The notes: generated by a model from the sequence alone, not told the origin. A stretch of DNA of 64,000 bases from Bifidobacterium sp. ESL0784 (GCF_029433295.1 NZ_JAQTHV010000002.1:1-64000), one strand, 5' to 3'; positions 45,542 through 55,522 are shown, counted from the stretch's first letter. A program made the numbers and translations.

Positions 45542-46693
45542 TCAGGAGACGGCGATGGTGGCCAACAACGCGGCATGATCCGACCCGGGTATCCGCATGG
45601 TGCCGACCTGACCGGCGACAATCCCCCGGTCAAGGACAATATGATCGATGCCCGCAAATTTCGGCACGCCCGGTTTGTTCGCGGGCCAGGTGAAGACAAA
45701 CCCGCTACCCGAGCTTTGCGCGGCGTCATGGAATCGGGAACCCAAGGTATTGCGAAACGGTGTGTGGTCGGTGGTCGCATTGAAATCCCCCATCAGCACA
45801 TATCTGGTGTTTTTATGCGAGCGCATCGCCGCCACCTCATCAAGCGATGTACGCCACTTGTTCCAATAACCCGGCTTGGGAGACGTGGTGTGCACCGAAA
45901 CGAAACGGATGGACGTCTTGCCCGCACCGAACGAAACCGTGCCGCCCGGCATGAAAGAAGCACTGGAATCGACGTCATCGTCGGCTGGCGAGTCCAACGC
46001 CGTGGCCGAAAACAGCGCGTTGCCATATTTGCCGTCCGAGGACGATATCTGCGAATAGGGCAGGTATTCGTTGATGCCTTCCGCTTTGAGCGCACGGATA
46101 AAGGGCTTGGTTGTCTCTTGCATCGCCAGCACTTCCACGCGCTGGTCACGTACCGCTTCGACGATCGCCTTGGCATCGGCCCTACCTTTGTAGACATTCG
46201 CCGTCATCACACGGGCATAGGAATCATCGGTATTGACGCGATTGCCGCTCACCGCCGAAACCGCGGCGGCATCAAGATGAGTGGAGGAAACGAAATAAGG
46301 GTATTGCCTCCACCCTTGCAATCCAAGACACGCCAATGCCAAAAGCGCGGCGAGCCACCTGCGCGAGGCCATAGCCAGCACCAACGCCGCCAACGCCAAG
46401 AGCGCGAACCAGGGGGCAAACGCCGCCACCGCCGGCACATACGGCAGCGATTGCAGCTCCTCAGGCAACTCCCGGCTGACGGTGCCAAGCAACGCGACAA
46501 TCAGGCACAGCCAAGCCAGCAGCGCGAAGATTCCCCTCAGAAAACCGCCGTGCTTTTTGGCTTTTGACACCGGTTGTGGCTTCGCAATGGCCTTCCCCTT
46601 CCGTTTAGCCGTAGCTTTTGACTTGGTTTTCGTCTTCACGTTGCCTTTCTTTGCCGGCCTTGCACGAACATCACCCTGTGGAGTCCTTGTCAT
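45542..46693 (-). CDS. Membrane-anchored endonuclease/exonuclease/phosphatase-family protein
   Basis: The 383-residue protein has a very basic Lys-rich N-terminus (1-48), about three membrane helices (50-135) and then an EEP-fold domain. Metal and catalytic positions are visible as MTANVYKG (Asn), MQET (Glu), GDFNATTDH (Asp and Asn), IDHIVLD and GSDHAAL (Asp-His). The domain probably faces outside and cleaves a phosphodiester or phosphomonoester, as in extracellular nucleases or lipid phosphatases. The substrate is unknown. Confidence 0.85.
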   Translation of the reverse strand: MTRTPQGDVRARPAKKGNVKTKTKSKATAKRKGKAIAKPQPVSKAKKHGGFLRGIFALLAWLCLIVALLGTVSRELPEELQSLPYVPAVAAFAPWFALLALAALVLAMASRRWLAALLALACLGLQGWRQYPYFVSSTHLDAAAVSAVSGNRVNTDDSYARVMTANVYKGRADAKAIVEAVRDQRVEVLAMQETTKPFIRALKAEGINEYLPYSQISSSDGKYGNALFSATALDSPADDDVDSSASFMPGGTVSFGAGKTSIRFVSVHTTSPKPGYWNKWRTSLDEVAAMRSHKNTRYVLMGDFNATTDHTPFRNTLGSRFHDAAQSSGSGFVFTWPANKPGVPKFAGIDHIVLDRGIVAGQVGTMRIPGSDHAALLATIAVS

Positions 46694-46965
46694 TGCGTCA
46701 TTCTTCGCTTACCCTCAAACGGCAGGCTGATAATGTATCAATCCGGTTTCTCGCCTTCAAGCATATCCTCCGCGCCAATCATGCTAACAGAATATACGTC
46801 TTCACTGAGAGGAACCAGAAACCCGCCACAATATATTGACGACGAATGCAAGAATTGTTATTTTTAGTACTTATTATCTTAATATGATGACATTATGCCA
46901 ACCTTCACCTACGATGATTCCATTGGCTCAACGCCTGAAATTCGATACACGGAAAAGAGGAGAAC

Positions 46966-47889
46966 ATGCCCGAATCAGGTAACCATGCACGCATAGTAAC
47001 CATCACCACTGAGACGGAAGACGGTCTGACACTGTTGATCCACGGAGGGGCGGGATCACGCGGCAATCACAACGCCGAGGAAGTCGATCGCGACCTCAAC
47101 CGCGCACTTGATGCCGGATACGCCAAGCTCGAAGCAGGAGCAAGCGCCGAGGAAGCTGTCATCGCGGCCATCCATGTGATGGAGGATGCTCCCGAATTCA
47201 ACGCCGGACATGGCGCGGCACTGACCAGCGACGGCATCGTGCAGATGGACGCCTGCCTGATGGACGGCGACGGCAGTGTCGGGGCGGCCACCGGACTCGG
47301 TACGGCACGCAACCCGATCGATGTGGCACAGGCCGTCAAAGACAAGACCAAGCACGTCCTCTTCGCCGAGCCGACCGATCAGGAACTCGCCGATTGGGGC
47401 ATCAAAACCGAAGACAACGAGTATTTCATTACCGACGAGCGCCGCAGGCAACTGGTCAGCGCTCAGAACGACGGCGACGACTGGCAGAAGCACGGCACTA
47501 TCGGAGCCGTGGCCCGCGACGCGCAAGGCCATATCGCGGCCGGCACCTCGACCGGTGGCATCACCAACCAGATGCACGGCCGTGTCGGCGACTCCCCGCT
47601 TCCTGGCTGCGGCACCTTTGCCGACCAGCGCAGCGTGGCCGTCTCCTGCACCGGCATCGGCGAGGCGTTCATCAAGGCCGTCGCTGCCAACCAAATCGCG
47701 TCCAGGGTGCGTTTTGCCGGCCAGGGCGCGGAAGACGCGGCCAAGGCGACCCTTGACGAAATCGACGGCTATCACGGCGACGGCGGAGTGATCATTCTGC
47801 CGGCCACCGGACACGGTGTCATCGCCTACAACAGCGAGACGATGAAATTCGGCTTCCGTTCACGCACAGAAAGCGAAGTACACAGCTGA
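46966..47889 (+). CDS. Isoaspartyl peptidase / plant-type L-asparaginase
   Basis: The 307-residue protein is an N-terminal-nucleophile hydrolase. It is made as a precursor and cuts itself between Gly177 and Thr178 (KHGTIGAV), freeing Thr178 as nucleophile. The substrate pocket motif STGGITNQMHGRVGDSPLPGCG follows, and LLIHGGAG is the usual N-terminal motif. It hydrolyses isoaspartyl dipeptides and asparagine. About 20 extra residues precede the first family motif; GAGGAG lies close before the ATG. Confidence 0.92.
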   Translation: MPESGNHARIVTITTETEDGLTLLIHGGAGSRGNHNAEEVDRDLNRALDAGYAKLEAGASAEEAVIAAIHVMEDAPEFNAGHGAALTSDGIVQMDACLMDGDGSVGAATGLGTARNPIDVAQAVKDKTKHVLFAEPTDQELADWGIKTEDNEYFITDERRRQLVSAQNDGDDWQKHGTIGAVARDAQGHIAAGTSTGGITNQMHGRVGDSPLPGCGTFADQRSVAVSCTGIGEAFIKAVAANQIASRVRFAGQGAEDAAKATLDEIDGYHGDGGVIILPATGHGVIAYNSETMKFGFRSRTESEVHS

Positions 47890-47943
47890 ATAGGTAACGG
47901 AGCTTACGAGACGACGAAAACCGCCACGTAGGAAACAAAACAA

Positions 47944-47984
47944 CAGGGGCGTTCCTCCTTATCATTATTGGAGGAACGCCCCTG
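47944..47984 (+). terminator. Terminator after the isoaspartyl peptidase gene
   Basis: A perfect 15-bp stem (CAGGGGCGTTCCTCC at 47944-47958, partner at 47970-47984) with an 11-base loop is followed by CTTATATTTTGTTT. Confidence 0.85.
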
Positions 47985-48076
47985 CTTATATTTTGTTTCA
48001 TTCCGGCCCATCGACGCAAACATATCGCCGATATTCTTACCGGACACTACTTGTCAGAAACCTGCCTGTTCGGCGC

Positions 48077-49720
48077 TTACTTCGTGATGGTGTTGTAGGT
48101 CGGCAGATTCGTGTAGTCGAAGTTCACGCTGTTGAGCTTCGGCGAGGAAACCGCGGAAACGTTGTTGCACCACAACGGAATCGCCGGCAGATCGTTCAGA
48201 AGAATCTCCTGAGCCTCATTGAAATCGGCGGTACGCTTGGCGGGATCGAGTTCCGACTTCGCCTTGAGCAACGCAGCATCGAATTGGGGATTCTTGTAAT
48301 CACCGTCGTTGGTACCGTGGCCATCGGCGGATTCCGAGGAGTAAAGCGGCGTCATGTAATCCTCAGCCGAAGGATAGTCCAAAGACCAGCCCGAGAAGAA
48401 CGGGGTCTGAATGGTGCGCTGGGTCACGCGGTTGAGCAGATCGCTGAAGGTCGGATAGGCATCGCCCACAGCCTGGATGCCCAGCGTGTTCTTCAGCTGG
48501 TTGCAAACCGCATCCACCCACGGCTTGTGGCCGCCGTCGGAGGGATAGGCCAGGCTGAATTTTTGGTTGTATGGCGAGATGGCATCGGCCTGCTTCCAAA
48601 GCTCACGGGCCTTATTCGCATTGTGGCGAAGATTGGCGGTACCCTTGAGGTTCTTCTGGTGCTCAGGTACTCCCGGAGAAGTGAAATCGGTGGCGACGGA
48701 CTTGGTGTTCGAGAAGACCTTGTCGACGATCTGGTTGCGGTCGATGGCCATGGAAATCGCCTGACGACGCAGAATGCCTTCCTTGTTGAAGCCGAAATGC
48801 GGCGCCCATTCGGGAATGATGAAGCCCTGATAGTAGCTGCCGGGCTGGCTGTAGGCATGGATTGACGAATCCGAACGGAAGCTCTTGACTTCGGACTGGG
48901 GCACATCCATCAGCAGATCGAGACTACCGGCCTCCACATCGGAATACGCAGCATCGGGGCTGGAATAGACGCGGTATTCGATGCCGCCGTTCTTGACCGT
49001 TCGGTAACCCTTGTAATCTGGGTTTTTCACCACGATGATGTTTTTGTTGACCGTCCAGGACTTGAACTTGTATGGGCCATTGCCGATCGGGTGCTTGCCG
49101 AAGGCCTTCATGTCCTTGTAGGCCACGCTCGGCAGCGGGAAGAACGACTGGTGCGAGATCTGGGTCGGAAAGACCGAATCCGGGCTGTTCAACGTGACGA
49201 TCAGCGTATGGTCGTCGGGAACCTGGAGGCCGGAAAGCTGGGCGTCGTCGGGGGCGTTAGGCTTCTGCAGCTCGTCATAGCCCTTGATCACGGACATGCG
49301 GCTGGACTGCTTTTCGGCGTGCTTCACATTGGCGGCGTAGCTCCACGCCTTGGCGAAGGATTGGGCGGTCACCGGCTCTCCATTGGTGAACTTCCATCCG
49401 TCATTGAGCTTAATGGTGTATTGCGTGGCTTCGGGGTTGGAGGTGATGGACTTGGCCACTTCCATGTGCTGCTTGCCCTTGGCGTCGAAACTCACCAGGC
49501 CTTCGAACAGGTAGCGAATAATACGGCTTCCACCCATTTCGTTGGTATCGGCGGGAACCAGCGGACTTTGCGGTTCAGTGTTGTTCACCGAAATCATGGC
49601 ATTGGAATCCGCTTTCGTCTCGCTCTTCGCGGAGCTCGAGCCGCAGGCGGCCATGGAAATCAGCGTCGCCGAAGCCAACAGTGCGGCAGCGACGCGGGTA
49701 GCCCGAGATTTGAATGTCAT
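48077..49720 (-). CDS. ABC transporter substrate-binding lipoprotein, peptide type
   Basis: The 547-residue protein is a family 5 (OppA/DppA-like) solute-binding lipoprotein. Residues 1-25 form a lipoprotein signal peptide with the lipobox ISMAAC; Cys26 would be acylated. The mature protein shows the family segments ITSNPEATQYTIKLNDGWKFTNGEPVTA and GNGPYKFKSW. It captures oligopeptides or similar solutes outside the cell. No permease or ATPase gene is adjacent, so it must use components encoded elsewhere. Confidence 0.92.
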   Translation of the reverse strand: MTFKSRATRVAAALLASATLISMAACGSSSAKSETKADSNAMISVNNTEPQSPLVPADTNEMGGSRIIRYLFEGLVSFDAKGKQHMEVAKSITSNPEATQYTIKLNDGWKFTNGEPVTAQSFAKAWSYAANVKHAEKQSSRMSVIKGYDELQKPNAPDDAQLSGLQVPDDHTLIVTLNSPDSVFPTQISHQSFFPLPSVAYKDMKAFGKHPIGNGPYKFKSWTVNKNIIVVKNPDYKGYRTVKNGGIEYRVYSSPDAAYSDVEAGSLDLLMDVPQSEVKSFRSDSSIHAYSQPGSYYQGFIIPEWAPHFGFNKEGILRRQAISMAIDRNQIVDKVFSNTKSVATDFTSPGVPEHQKNLKGTANLRHNANKARELWKQADAISPYNQKFSLAYPSDGGHKPWVDAVCNQLKNTLGIQAVGDAYPTFSDLLNRVTQRTIQTPFFSGWSLDYPSAEDYMTPLYSSESADGHGTNDGDYKNPQFDAALLKAKSELDPAKRTADFNEAQEILLNDLPAIPLWCNNVSAVSSPKLNSVNFDYTNLPTYNTITK

Positions 49721-50094
49721 CTTTTCTTCTTTCTCTTACTAAACGCGATTAATGAGACATCTCACCTTATAATCGACCTACGATACAAGCTTGATACGTA
49801 AGATAACAGACCATAATAGACGCACATCACAAAATATTTGTTCGATATCTTACTATAAGAATCATTAGTTTAATCATACAAAATAGGAAACGCTAGCCAA
49901 CAGCACGCCATGACGGCTAGTAACCAGATGCAAACCATAGAAATCATGATGTCACTGGAAAAAACGAAAGCCAACGCCATCGACCATTGAAAAACAGGTA
50001 CTGCAATGGAAAGCAACCCATGGTCTGGAAAGCTCGACCAGTGAAATCTCAGCCGTCCTGATGGGGAATATACGGTCAAAACCAAGAAAAACCG
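49721..50094. other. Intergenic region
   Basis: No gene is supported. The AT-rich left part should hold the promoter of the binding-protein gene (minus strand). No direct repeat of the tRNA 3' end marking an integrated element was seen. Confidence 0.4.
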
Positions 50095-50167
50095 TGCCCG
50101 GAATCAGATTCGAACTGACGACACCCGCTTTAGGAGAGCGGTGCTCTATCCCCTGAGCTACCCGGGC
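50095..50167 (-). tRNA. tRNA-Arg (anticodon CCT)
   Basis: The 73-base minus-strand sequence folds into a full cloverleaf: acceptor arm GCCCGGG, anticodon stem CCGCT/AGCGG around loop CTCCTAA giving anticodon CCT, and T arm with TTCGAAT. CCA is not encoded. It would read AGG codons. Confidence 0.95.
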
Positions 50168-50429
50168 AACATATCGTATTGTACACGCAAACCTGGCCCG
50201 TCTGCCATAGTGAGCAAGTTTCAAGTTTGAAAGCAATCCGTCTTAGGCCACATATCGTCACCAATGGCAAAAGATTCGGGAAACAACCCGCATGGTTTCC
50301 CTATTCCGTCTAGCAAAGAAGTCGGCCTCTGCCACAACGCACAATGTCCCACCTCCACAAAGGCGACGATGTGGACATTAAGGAATTCCGATTGCCCGAC
50401 AGGCCACAGCGGCCAATCGAGAAGAGAAA

Positions 50430-51443
50430 TCAGAACAGATTGTAGGAGAAATCGCGAATCTTATGCAGGATGTCCTGGCTTTCTGGCAACCATGTCATGC
50501 AGATCGGGTAGATATGGCCCAGCGTCTTACCTTTGCGGGCGTGACGGTCGTGGATCTCGAAATCGCGACCGTGCGCAGCCAGCGCGGCGCCAAGGAGCAG
50601 CGAATCACCCTGCAGGAAATCGTCGTTGCTGGTGTTGAGGAACAGCGGCGGCAGATCGACGTTGGCGGTCATGTAGTCCAGATCGACGAACGGCGAATTC
50701 CTGGCCTTCAAGGTGGCGAAGGTGCGGGTGGCCATCATGGTGATGACGTCCATCATCGAGCCGTTCATATAGTCCTCGGTTTGCTCGACCAGCGGACGCA
50801 AGTTGTGCATGCCGGAAACCAGGGTGCCGCCAAGGACGTTCAAACCGGCCTGCTTCAGCCCGAGACTGTCGGCCATTGCCTTCGATTGTTCGATGGCCAC
50901 GGCGTAAAGTGCCATCACTCCGCCCACGGAATCGCCAGTGATGAAGATTTTCTCGGGGTCGCACGGGTAGTCGGCCAAGTGCTCCTTGACCCAAGCCATG
51001 CCGGCCATGACGTCCTGCATTTGCCCCAAGTAATCAGCTGAGGGCGCGAGGCGGTAGTTCAAAGAGAAGATCACAAAGCCAAGATCGGCCAGGTGAGTGC
51101 AGAAGTTGCGGTTGAGTTCCTTGTATTCGTGGACGAAACCGCCACCGTGGATGTCGATATACACCGGCGCCGTCTTGCCACCGCGTACCACGGCGTCGTA
51201 GGGATAATAGACATCGAGCTTATGCGCACGCAAGCCATCGCCGGCGTAATCCAAATCGGTGACAGCATCGATGCCTTCCGGATCCTCCCAATACGGGCTG
51301 CAGGCGATGTTGCCACGCCCGAAAGCGGTACGCATGGTCAGAATCTTGTTGGCCAGATCAGGATCGACCTGGTCAAGATCGTCATCCACCTCGGTCCATT
51401 GCGCCAGAAGCTTGCGTTCTTCATCTGTTGGTTTCATACCCAT
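50430..51443 (-). CDS. Alpha/beta hydrolase, hormone-sensitive-lipase-like esterase
   Basis: The 337-residue cytoplasmic protein has the HSL-family oxyanion motif HGGG (99-102) and nucleophile Ser172 in GDSVGG; the Asp in TSNDDF and the His in TLGHIYP complete a likely triad. It is paralogous to the esterase at 54368-55459 (shared YKELNR, L.YPKADFIGQ/LAPSADYLGQ, GDS.G). It diverges from the antiporter gene across a 614-bp gap that contains a predicted AraC site. It probably removes acyl groups from a small imported molecule. Confidence 0.86.
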   Translation of the reverse strand: MGMKPTDEERKLLAQWTEVDDDLDQVDPDLANKILTMRTAFGRGNIACSPYWEDPEGIDAVTDLDYAGDGLRAHKLDVYYPYDAVVRGGKTAPVYIDIHGGGFVHEYKELNRNFCTHLADLGFVIFSLNYRLAPSADYLGQMQDVMAGMAWVKEHLADYPCDPEKIFITGDSVGGVMALYAVAIEQSKAMADSLGLKQAGLNVLGGTLVSGMHNLRPLVEQTEDYMNGSMMDVITMMATRTFATLKARNSPFVDLDYMTANVDLPPLFLNTSNDDFLQGDSLLLGAALAAHGRDFEIHDRHARKGKTLGHIYPICMTWLPESQDILHKIRDFSYNLF

Positions 51444-52057
51444 TTTGATACACTTCCCAGGATTTTAATCATATGGTCATGCGGAAATGAAGCGCCATGC
51501 AAGTCGCGTCGCTGCCCCCCCAAAAAAGCTTATCGCGCTGTGTAAAGAATAACGCCTTTTACTCACTTCAAAATGATAGAACTTATTCGACAACAACATG
51601 CTACGTGGGGTTAGCGCTGCTCTCCTGACACAAAAACCTTGATTGTATATCTGTTTCCCTTAGCACAGAATGAAAAACCATCCATACAGATACAACAAAA
51701 TCTCTCTAAAATCGAGACAGCGATCCCATATTGTGAGGAACTTGACATGGCCGGATCTGCGGGGTTTTAACGCGGTATTTAAAGACAATAAGACATTTCC
51801 CCCGATTATGGCCACACAATCTAAAGGTAGTCACATTTTTAAATCATTATGTCACATTATGAAGAAAAGAGCAGTAGCCGCCTTTCCAAGCGCCCGTTAG
51901 CATTGTTGCGTGTTTCTGCTTTAGCCGGTTCATTCCAGCAGGAAACGGTTATGAACACTTGACAGTTCACAGCCGAAAGCCGCAGAAGGTCCGAACCGGT
52001 CACCAAAAGGCCAAACCGCAGTCAAGAGAGAGTCAAAAAGTTCACAAGGAGGTTGAC
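51444..52057. other. Long divergent intergenic region, esterase / antiporter
   Basis: No gene is convincing. It holds the predicted AraC site at 51830-51857 and presumably the promoters of both flanking genes. The long leader after the site has an open frame continuous with the antiporter, but the AAGGAGGT at the 52058 start marks the real beginning of the protein. Confidence 0.5.
51830..51857 (-). promoter_or_regulatory. Predicted AraC-type binding site 1
   Basis: GTCACAT occurs at 51830-51836 and 51851-51857 as a direct repeat 21 bp apart. Read on the minus strand the 28 bp match the site at 55523-55550 in 22 positions. It lies between esterase 1 and the antiporter gene. Confidence 0.6.
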
Positions 52058-53470
52058 ATGGCATCAAATACATTCAATTTGGCATTTGACAAACATGTTC
52101 CGAAAGCCGATTTACCCGTTTCTCAGCAACGTCAAAAATGGTTCTGGGAGTTCATGAAGCCGTTCTTGGTCACCGTGATGCTCTACAGCATCATGTACTT
52201 CGTACGCGATGATTTCAAAGCCGCGCAGCCTCTGCTTAAGACCCAGCTGCACTTGACTACCAGCCAGCTCGGCCTCATCGGTTTCGCCTTCTCCATCGCA
52301 TATGGCATCGGCAAGGTCGTCGTTGGCTATTTCATGGTCGGCAAGGACAACAAGAAGTGCGCTTCCATCATGCTGGTCGCGGCCTCAATCGTCGTCGCTT
52401 GCTTTGGCTTCTTTCTGACCATGGAGCATGTCCCGATGGGATGGCTGCTGGCCCTCTGGGCGATCAACGGCGTGGTGCAATGCAGCGCCGGCCCCTGCTG
52501 CTCCGCTGTCATCGCGAACTGGACCACCAAGAAAAACTACGGCCGTTACTACGGCATCTGGAACGCCTCCCACAACATCGGCGGCGGCCTGGTCGGAATC
52601 TTTGCCCTGTGGTGCGCCAACACTTTCTTCCACGGTAAGGTCGCGGGCATGTTCATCATGCCGGCCATTGTGGCATTCATCGTGGGCATCATCTGCTTCT
52701 TCGTCGGCAAGAACCGCCCACAGGACATCGGCTGGGAATCCGCCGAAACGATCTTCGACGAACCTGCTAAGGAAGAGGACACCACCGGCGCCAATGAGTC
52801 CACCTGGACGATCTTCCGCAAGTATCTGCTCACTAACCCGCTGGTCTGGATTCTGTGCGTCTCCGACGTCTTCGCTTACGTCATGCGTATTGGCATCGAC
52901 AACTGGTCGTCTCTGCGCGTCACCGAGCAGCTTGGCTTCAGCAACGAGGTCGGTGCCCAGGCCATCCTCTACTTCGCCATGGGCTCCATGGTCGGCTGCA
53001 TCATCTGGGGTTCGCTCTCCGACATCATGAAGGGCCGCCCAGGCCTGGTCTCCCTGATCTGCATCGGTCTGACCCCGATTCCGCTGTTCATCTATCAGAA
53101 CGGCCGCACCCCGATGGTCGTGCTCATTTCCCTCTTCTTCCTCGGCATGTTCGTCTTCGGCCCGCAGGTGCTCATCGGCATCTCGATCGTCAACCAGGTT
53201 CCCAAGAAGGCCACGGCCCTCGCCGGCGGCATGATGGGCTGCTTCGGCTACCTCTTCGGCGATTCCACCGCCAAGGTGCTACTCTCCCGTATCGCCGACA
53301 GCGCCGCCAGCGGCCTGAACATCTTCGGCCACGTGCTGCACGGCTGGGGCGCGACGTTCAGCGTGCTCTATGTCGCCGTAATCTGCGCCTTCATCCTCCA
53401 GGTGATCGTCGCGATCACCGAGGAGAAGAAGATTCGTCGCGCCAACAAGGCCAAGGTGACTGCGCAATGA
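52058..53470 (+). CDS. Organophosphate:phosphate antiporter family MFS transporter
   Basis: The 470-residue carrier resembles GlpT/UhpT/UhpC proteins, with about 12 helices (MYFVRDDFKAAQPLLKTQL near helix 1; IANWTTKKNYGRYYGIWNASHNIGGGL in helices 4-5). Such proteins exchange sugar phosphates or glycerol 3-phosphate for phosphate. The ATG at 52058 follows AAGGAGGT. The histidine-phosphatase-like gene overlaps its stop, so the two are translated together. The transported compound is unknown. Confidence 0.88.
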   Translation: MASNTFNLAFDKHVPKADLPVSQQRQKWFWEFMKPFLVTVMLYSIMYFVRDDFKAAQPLLKTQLHLTTSQLGLIGFAFSIAYGIGKVVVGYFMVGKDNKKCASIMLVAASIVVACFGFFLTMEHVPMGWLLALWAINGVVQCSAGPCCSAVIANWTTKKNYGRYYGIWNASHNIGGGLVGIFALWCANTFFHGKVAGMFIMPAIVAFIVGIICFFVGKNRPQDIGWESAETIFDEPAKEEDTTGANESTWTIFRKYLLTNPLVWILCVSDVFAYVMRIGIDNWSSLRVTEQLGFSNEVGAQAILYFAMGSMVGCIIWGSLSDIMKGRPGLVSLICIGLTPIPLFIYQNGRTPMVVLISLFFLGMFVFGPQVLIGISIVNQVPKKATALAGGMMGCFGYLFGDSTAKVLLSRIADSAASGLNIFGHVLHGWGATFSVLYVAVICAFILQVIVAITEEKKIRRANKAKVTAQ

Positions 53471-54225
53471 GCGAGATTGTCAGAGACATAGCAGACACCT
53501 CCCCTGAGGAGATGACGATTTTCCTGACCCGTCACAGCCAAACAACGGCCAACACCATGCAGCTCATGCAGGGCTGGTCCGATTTCCCCATCACCCGCGA
53601 GGGCCGCGCCATCATCGAATGCTTCGGCAGGGGCCTGCGCGGCGTGAAGTTCGCCAATGCTTATTGCGGAACCCTTTCCAGGCACTACGACACCGCCCGC
53701 GGGGCTCTTGACGGCTCAGGCAACGAGAACGTGCCGATTCATTTCGACCCCGACCTGCGCGAGGCCAACTTCGGCAGTTTCGAAGGCCGGGAGATTCCCG
53801 AGATCGTCAAGATCGGCGTGGGCAACCTGGGTTATAAGACCATGGACGAGTTCTTGGATGACCGGGGCAGCATCGCCAATCTCGAACTACAGGATTCGCT
53901 TTACGCTCTGGACCGGCGCAATGTGATCCCCACCGACCTCGCGCCGGAAGATCGCGCCGAGTCCTCGAAGCAGATTCAGGACCGCATGGTGAAAGCCATG
54001 ACCCGCATCGCCGTGACCTCCATCGCCGAGGGCGGCGGGAACATCCTGGTGGTCAGCTCCGGGCTGAGCATCCGCGAGTTCCTCTACACCATCGACCATG
54101 GTTTCGATTTCTCAAATCACAACAACACCGCCGTGACCAAAATCGGTTACCGCGACGGCAAGTTCATGGTCACCGGGCCGATGGCCTCGATGGAATACTA
54201 CGAGCGCGGCAAGAATAATGCCTAG
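53467..54225 (+). CDS. Histidine phosphatase-family protein lacking the second catalytic His
   Basis: The 252-residue protein belongs to the phosphoglycerate-mutase-like superfamily: RHS at 22-24 holds the phospho-accepting His23, Arg72 lies in SRHYDTA, and Glu99 is in DLREANFGSFEG. The second His of the usual VSHG motif is replaced by Ser198 (VVSSGLS), so phosphate transfer or release may be weak or use another residue. The ATG overlaps the antiporter stop as ATGA. In context it may act on, or sense, the imported phosphorylated compound. Confidence 0.85.
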   Translation: MSEIVRDIADTSPEEMTIFLTRHSQTTANTMQLMQGWSDFPITREGRAIIECFGRGLRGVKFANAYCGTLSRHYDTARGALDGSGNENVPIHFDPDLREANFGSFEGREIPEIVKIGVGNLGYKTMDEFLDDRGSIANLELQDSLYALDRRNVIPTDLAPEDRAESSKQIQDRMVKAMTRIAVTSIAEGGGNILVVSSGLSIREFLYTIDHGFDFSNHNNTAVTKIGYRDGKFMVTGPMASMEYYERGKNNA

Positions 54226-54251
54226 CCACTGACGACTCCATCAGATACAGA

Positions 54252-54292
54252 CGCCGGGTGGAAAGCTTGATATTACGGCTTTCCACCCGGCG
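54252..54292 (+). terminator. Terminator after the antiporter operon
   Basis: A perfect 15-bp stem (CGCCGGGTGGAAAGC at 54252-54266, partner at 54278-54292) with an 11-base loop is followed by TTTTGC. Confidence 0.85.
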
Positions 54293-54367
54293 TTTTGCTA
54301 TATCGATATTTTTATATATTACGTTTTATCAAATCGAGACAAGAAAGAAACCCGTCGGCTGCCAAAC

Positions 54368-55459
54368 TCACTGGCTGTTGTGAAGTCCAAGACGCGGCTG
54401 CTGATGCTCGTCGAAGAACGAGACCATCGAATCCATCGCCGCCATGCTTTCGGGTAAGGATGGAAGGCCAACCGCGAAGTCATGGGGAAGACATTCATTG
54501 CGCCCGGCCCTGTCGTCAATCAGGCAATGGTCGATGTTGCGCGCACGCAGCACAATGGCCAATTCAAGGCTACTGGCCTCAAGGAAATCATCGGTGCTGG
54601 TCACCATCCACATCGGTGGGATATCAATCGCGTCCAAAATCCCCGTCAGAGTCGAAAACCTGCTACCTTGCAAACGCTGACGTAGGCGGTCAAACGATGG
54701 ACGAATCGAGTCGATCAGGCTCCCACGGTCCGTAGCGGACTGGTCAAAGACGTTGTCGAGATTGGTCATGCCCGACACCAGTCCGGCGGCATGGAAACGC
54801 AGGCCGACCGAGGGAATGCCGATCGCGTCGGCGAACTCGCGGTTGTGTTCGATGGCAATCAAGTAGAGAGCAAGCATCGAGCCCGCGGAATCACCAGTGA
54901 TGAAAGTCTGACTGGCATCCAAAAGATAACGATCGGCGTTGGCTGCGACCCAGCGCAACGCGGCGGAAAGATCCTCCAACTGGCCGATAAAGTCTGCTTT
55001 GGGGTACAACGTATAATTCAGACTCACCACCGCATAGCCTAGATGTGCCAGTTGGGCACTGTGGCTGCGGTTCAGCTCCTTGTAACCATAGAGGAAAGCG
55101 CCTCCGTGCACCTCGATGACCACCGGTATCGGCGCTCCCCCGCGACTTACGGCATCTTCCGGCAGCAATACGTCGAGTCTGTGCGCGCGCTGTCCGTCAT
55201 CGAGGTAATTGATGTCATCGTAAAGCACCACGTCATCGGGAACCGCGGGTTTGCGTGAATAGCGCGGCAGGTCAACGTGAATAAAATCCGCGCGCTTGCC
55301 CAATACGTAATCGGCCACAGCGGAATCGACCCCATCAAGGTCCTCGTCGATATTCGTCCAGGTCTTTGCGAGCTGGCGCTGCTCGTCGGTCAATCCGGTA
55401 TTCCGAGCGAACAACGCATCTCTACCGATACTTTCGACCATAACGCCATCCGCCTCCAT
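54368..55459 (-). CDS. Alpha/beta hydrolase, hormone-sensitive-lipase-like esterase
   Basis: The 363-residue protein has HGGA (118-121) as oxyanion motif and nucleophile Ser191 in GDSAGS; Asp in TSTDDF and His in CLPHDF would complete the triad. It is a paralogue of the esterase at 50430-51443. The ATG at 55459 (MEADGV) has GGAGGA nine bases upstream; the frame is open for 35 codons more. It diverges from the araC-type gene across a predicted regulator site 64-91 bp before its start. Confidence 0.85.
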   Translation of the reverse strand: MEADGVMVESIGRDALFARNTGLTDEQRQLAKTWTNIDEDLDGVDSAVADYVLGKRADFIHVDLPRYSRKPAVPDDVVLYDDINYLDDGQRAHRLDVLLPEDAVSRGGAPIPVVIEVHGGAFLYGYKELNRSHSAQLAHLGYAVVSLNYTLYPKADFIGQLEDLSAALRWVAANADRYLLDASQTFITGDSAGSMLALYLIAIEHNREFADAIGIPSVGLRFHAAGLVSGMTNLDNVFDQSATDRGSLIDSIRPSFDRLRQRLQGSRFSTLTGILDAIDIPPMWMVTSTDDFLEASSLELAIVLRARNIDHCLIDDRAGRNECLPHDFAVGLPSLPESMAAMDSMVSFFDEHQQPRLGLHNSQ

Positions 55460-55522
55460 CTCGTCGCTCCTCCACAGATACATGTTCCATTTTAAATGGC
55501 GACCAAGCTCGTTTTTTATAAT

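Noticed and set aside
49952..50236. 94-codon minus-strand frame
   Set aside because: It runs through tRNA-Arg; VARVAQGIEHRSPKAGVVSSNL is the usual false translation of a tRNA gene.
49721..50430. Integrated element at tRNA-Arg
   Set aside because: No integrase gene and no second copy of the tRNA 3' end were found on either side.
51670..51900. 76-codon plus-strand frame between esterase 1 and the antiporter
   Set aside because: There is no ribosome binding site or family match, and it covers the predicted AraC site; it is more likely regulatory DNA.
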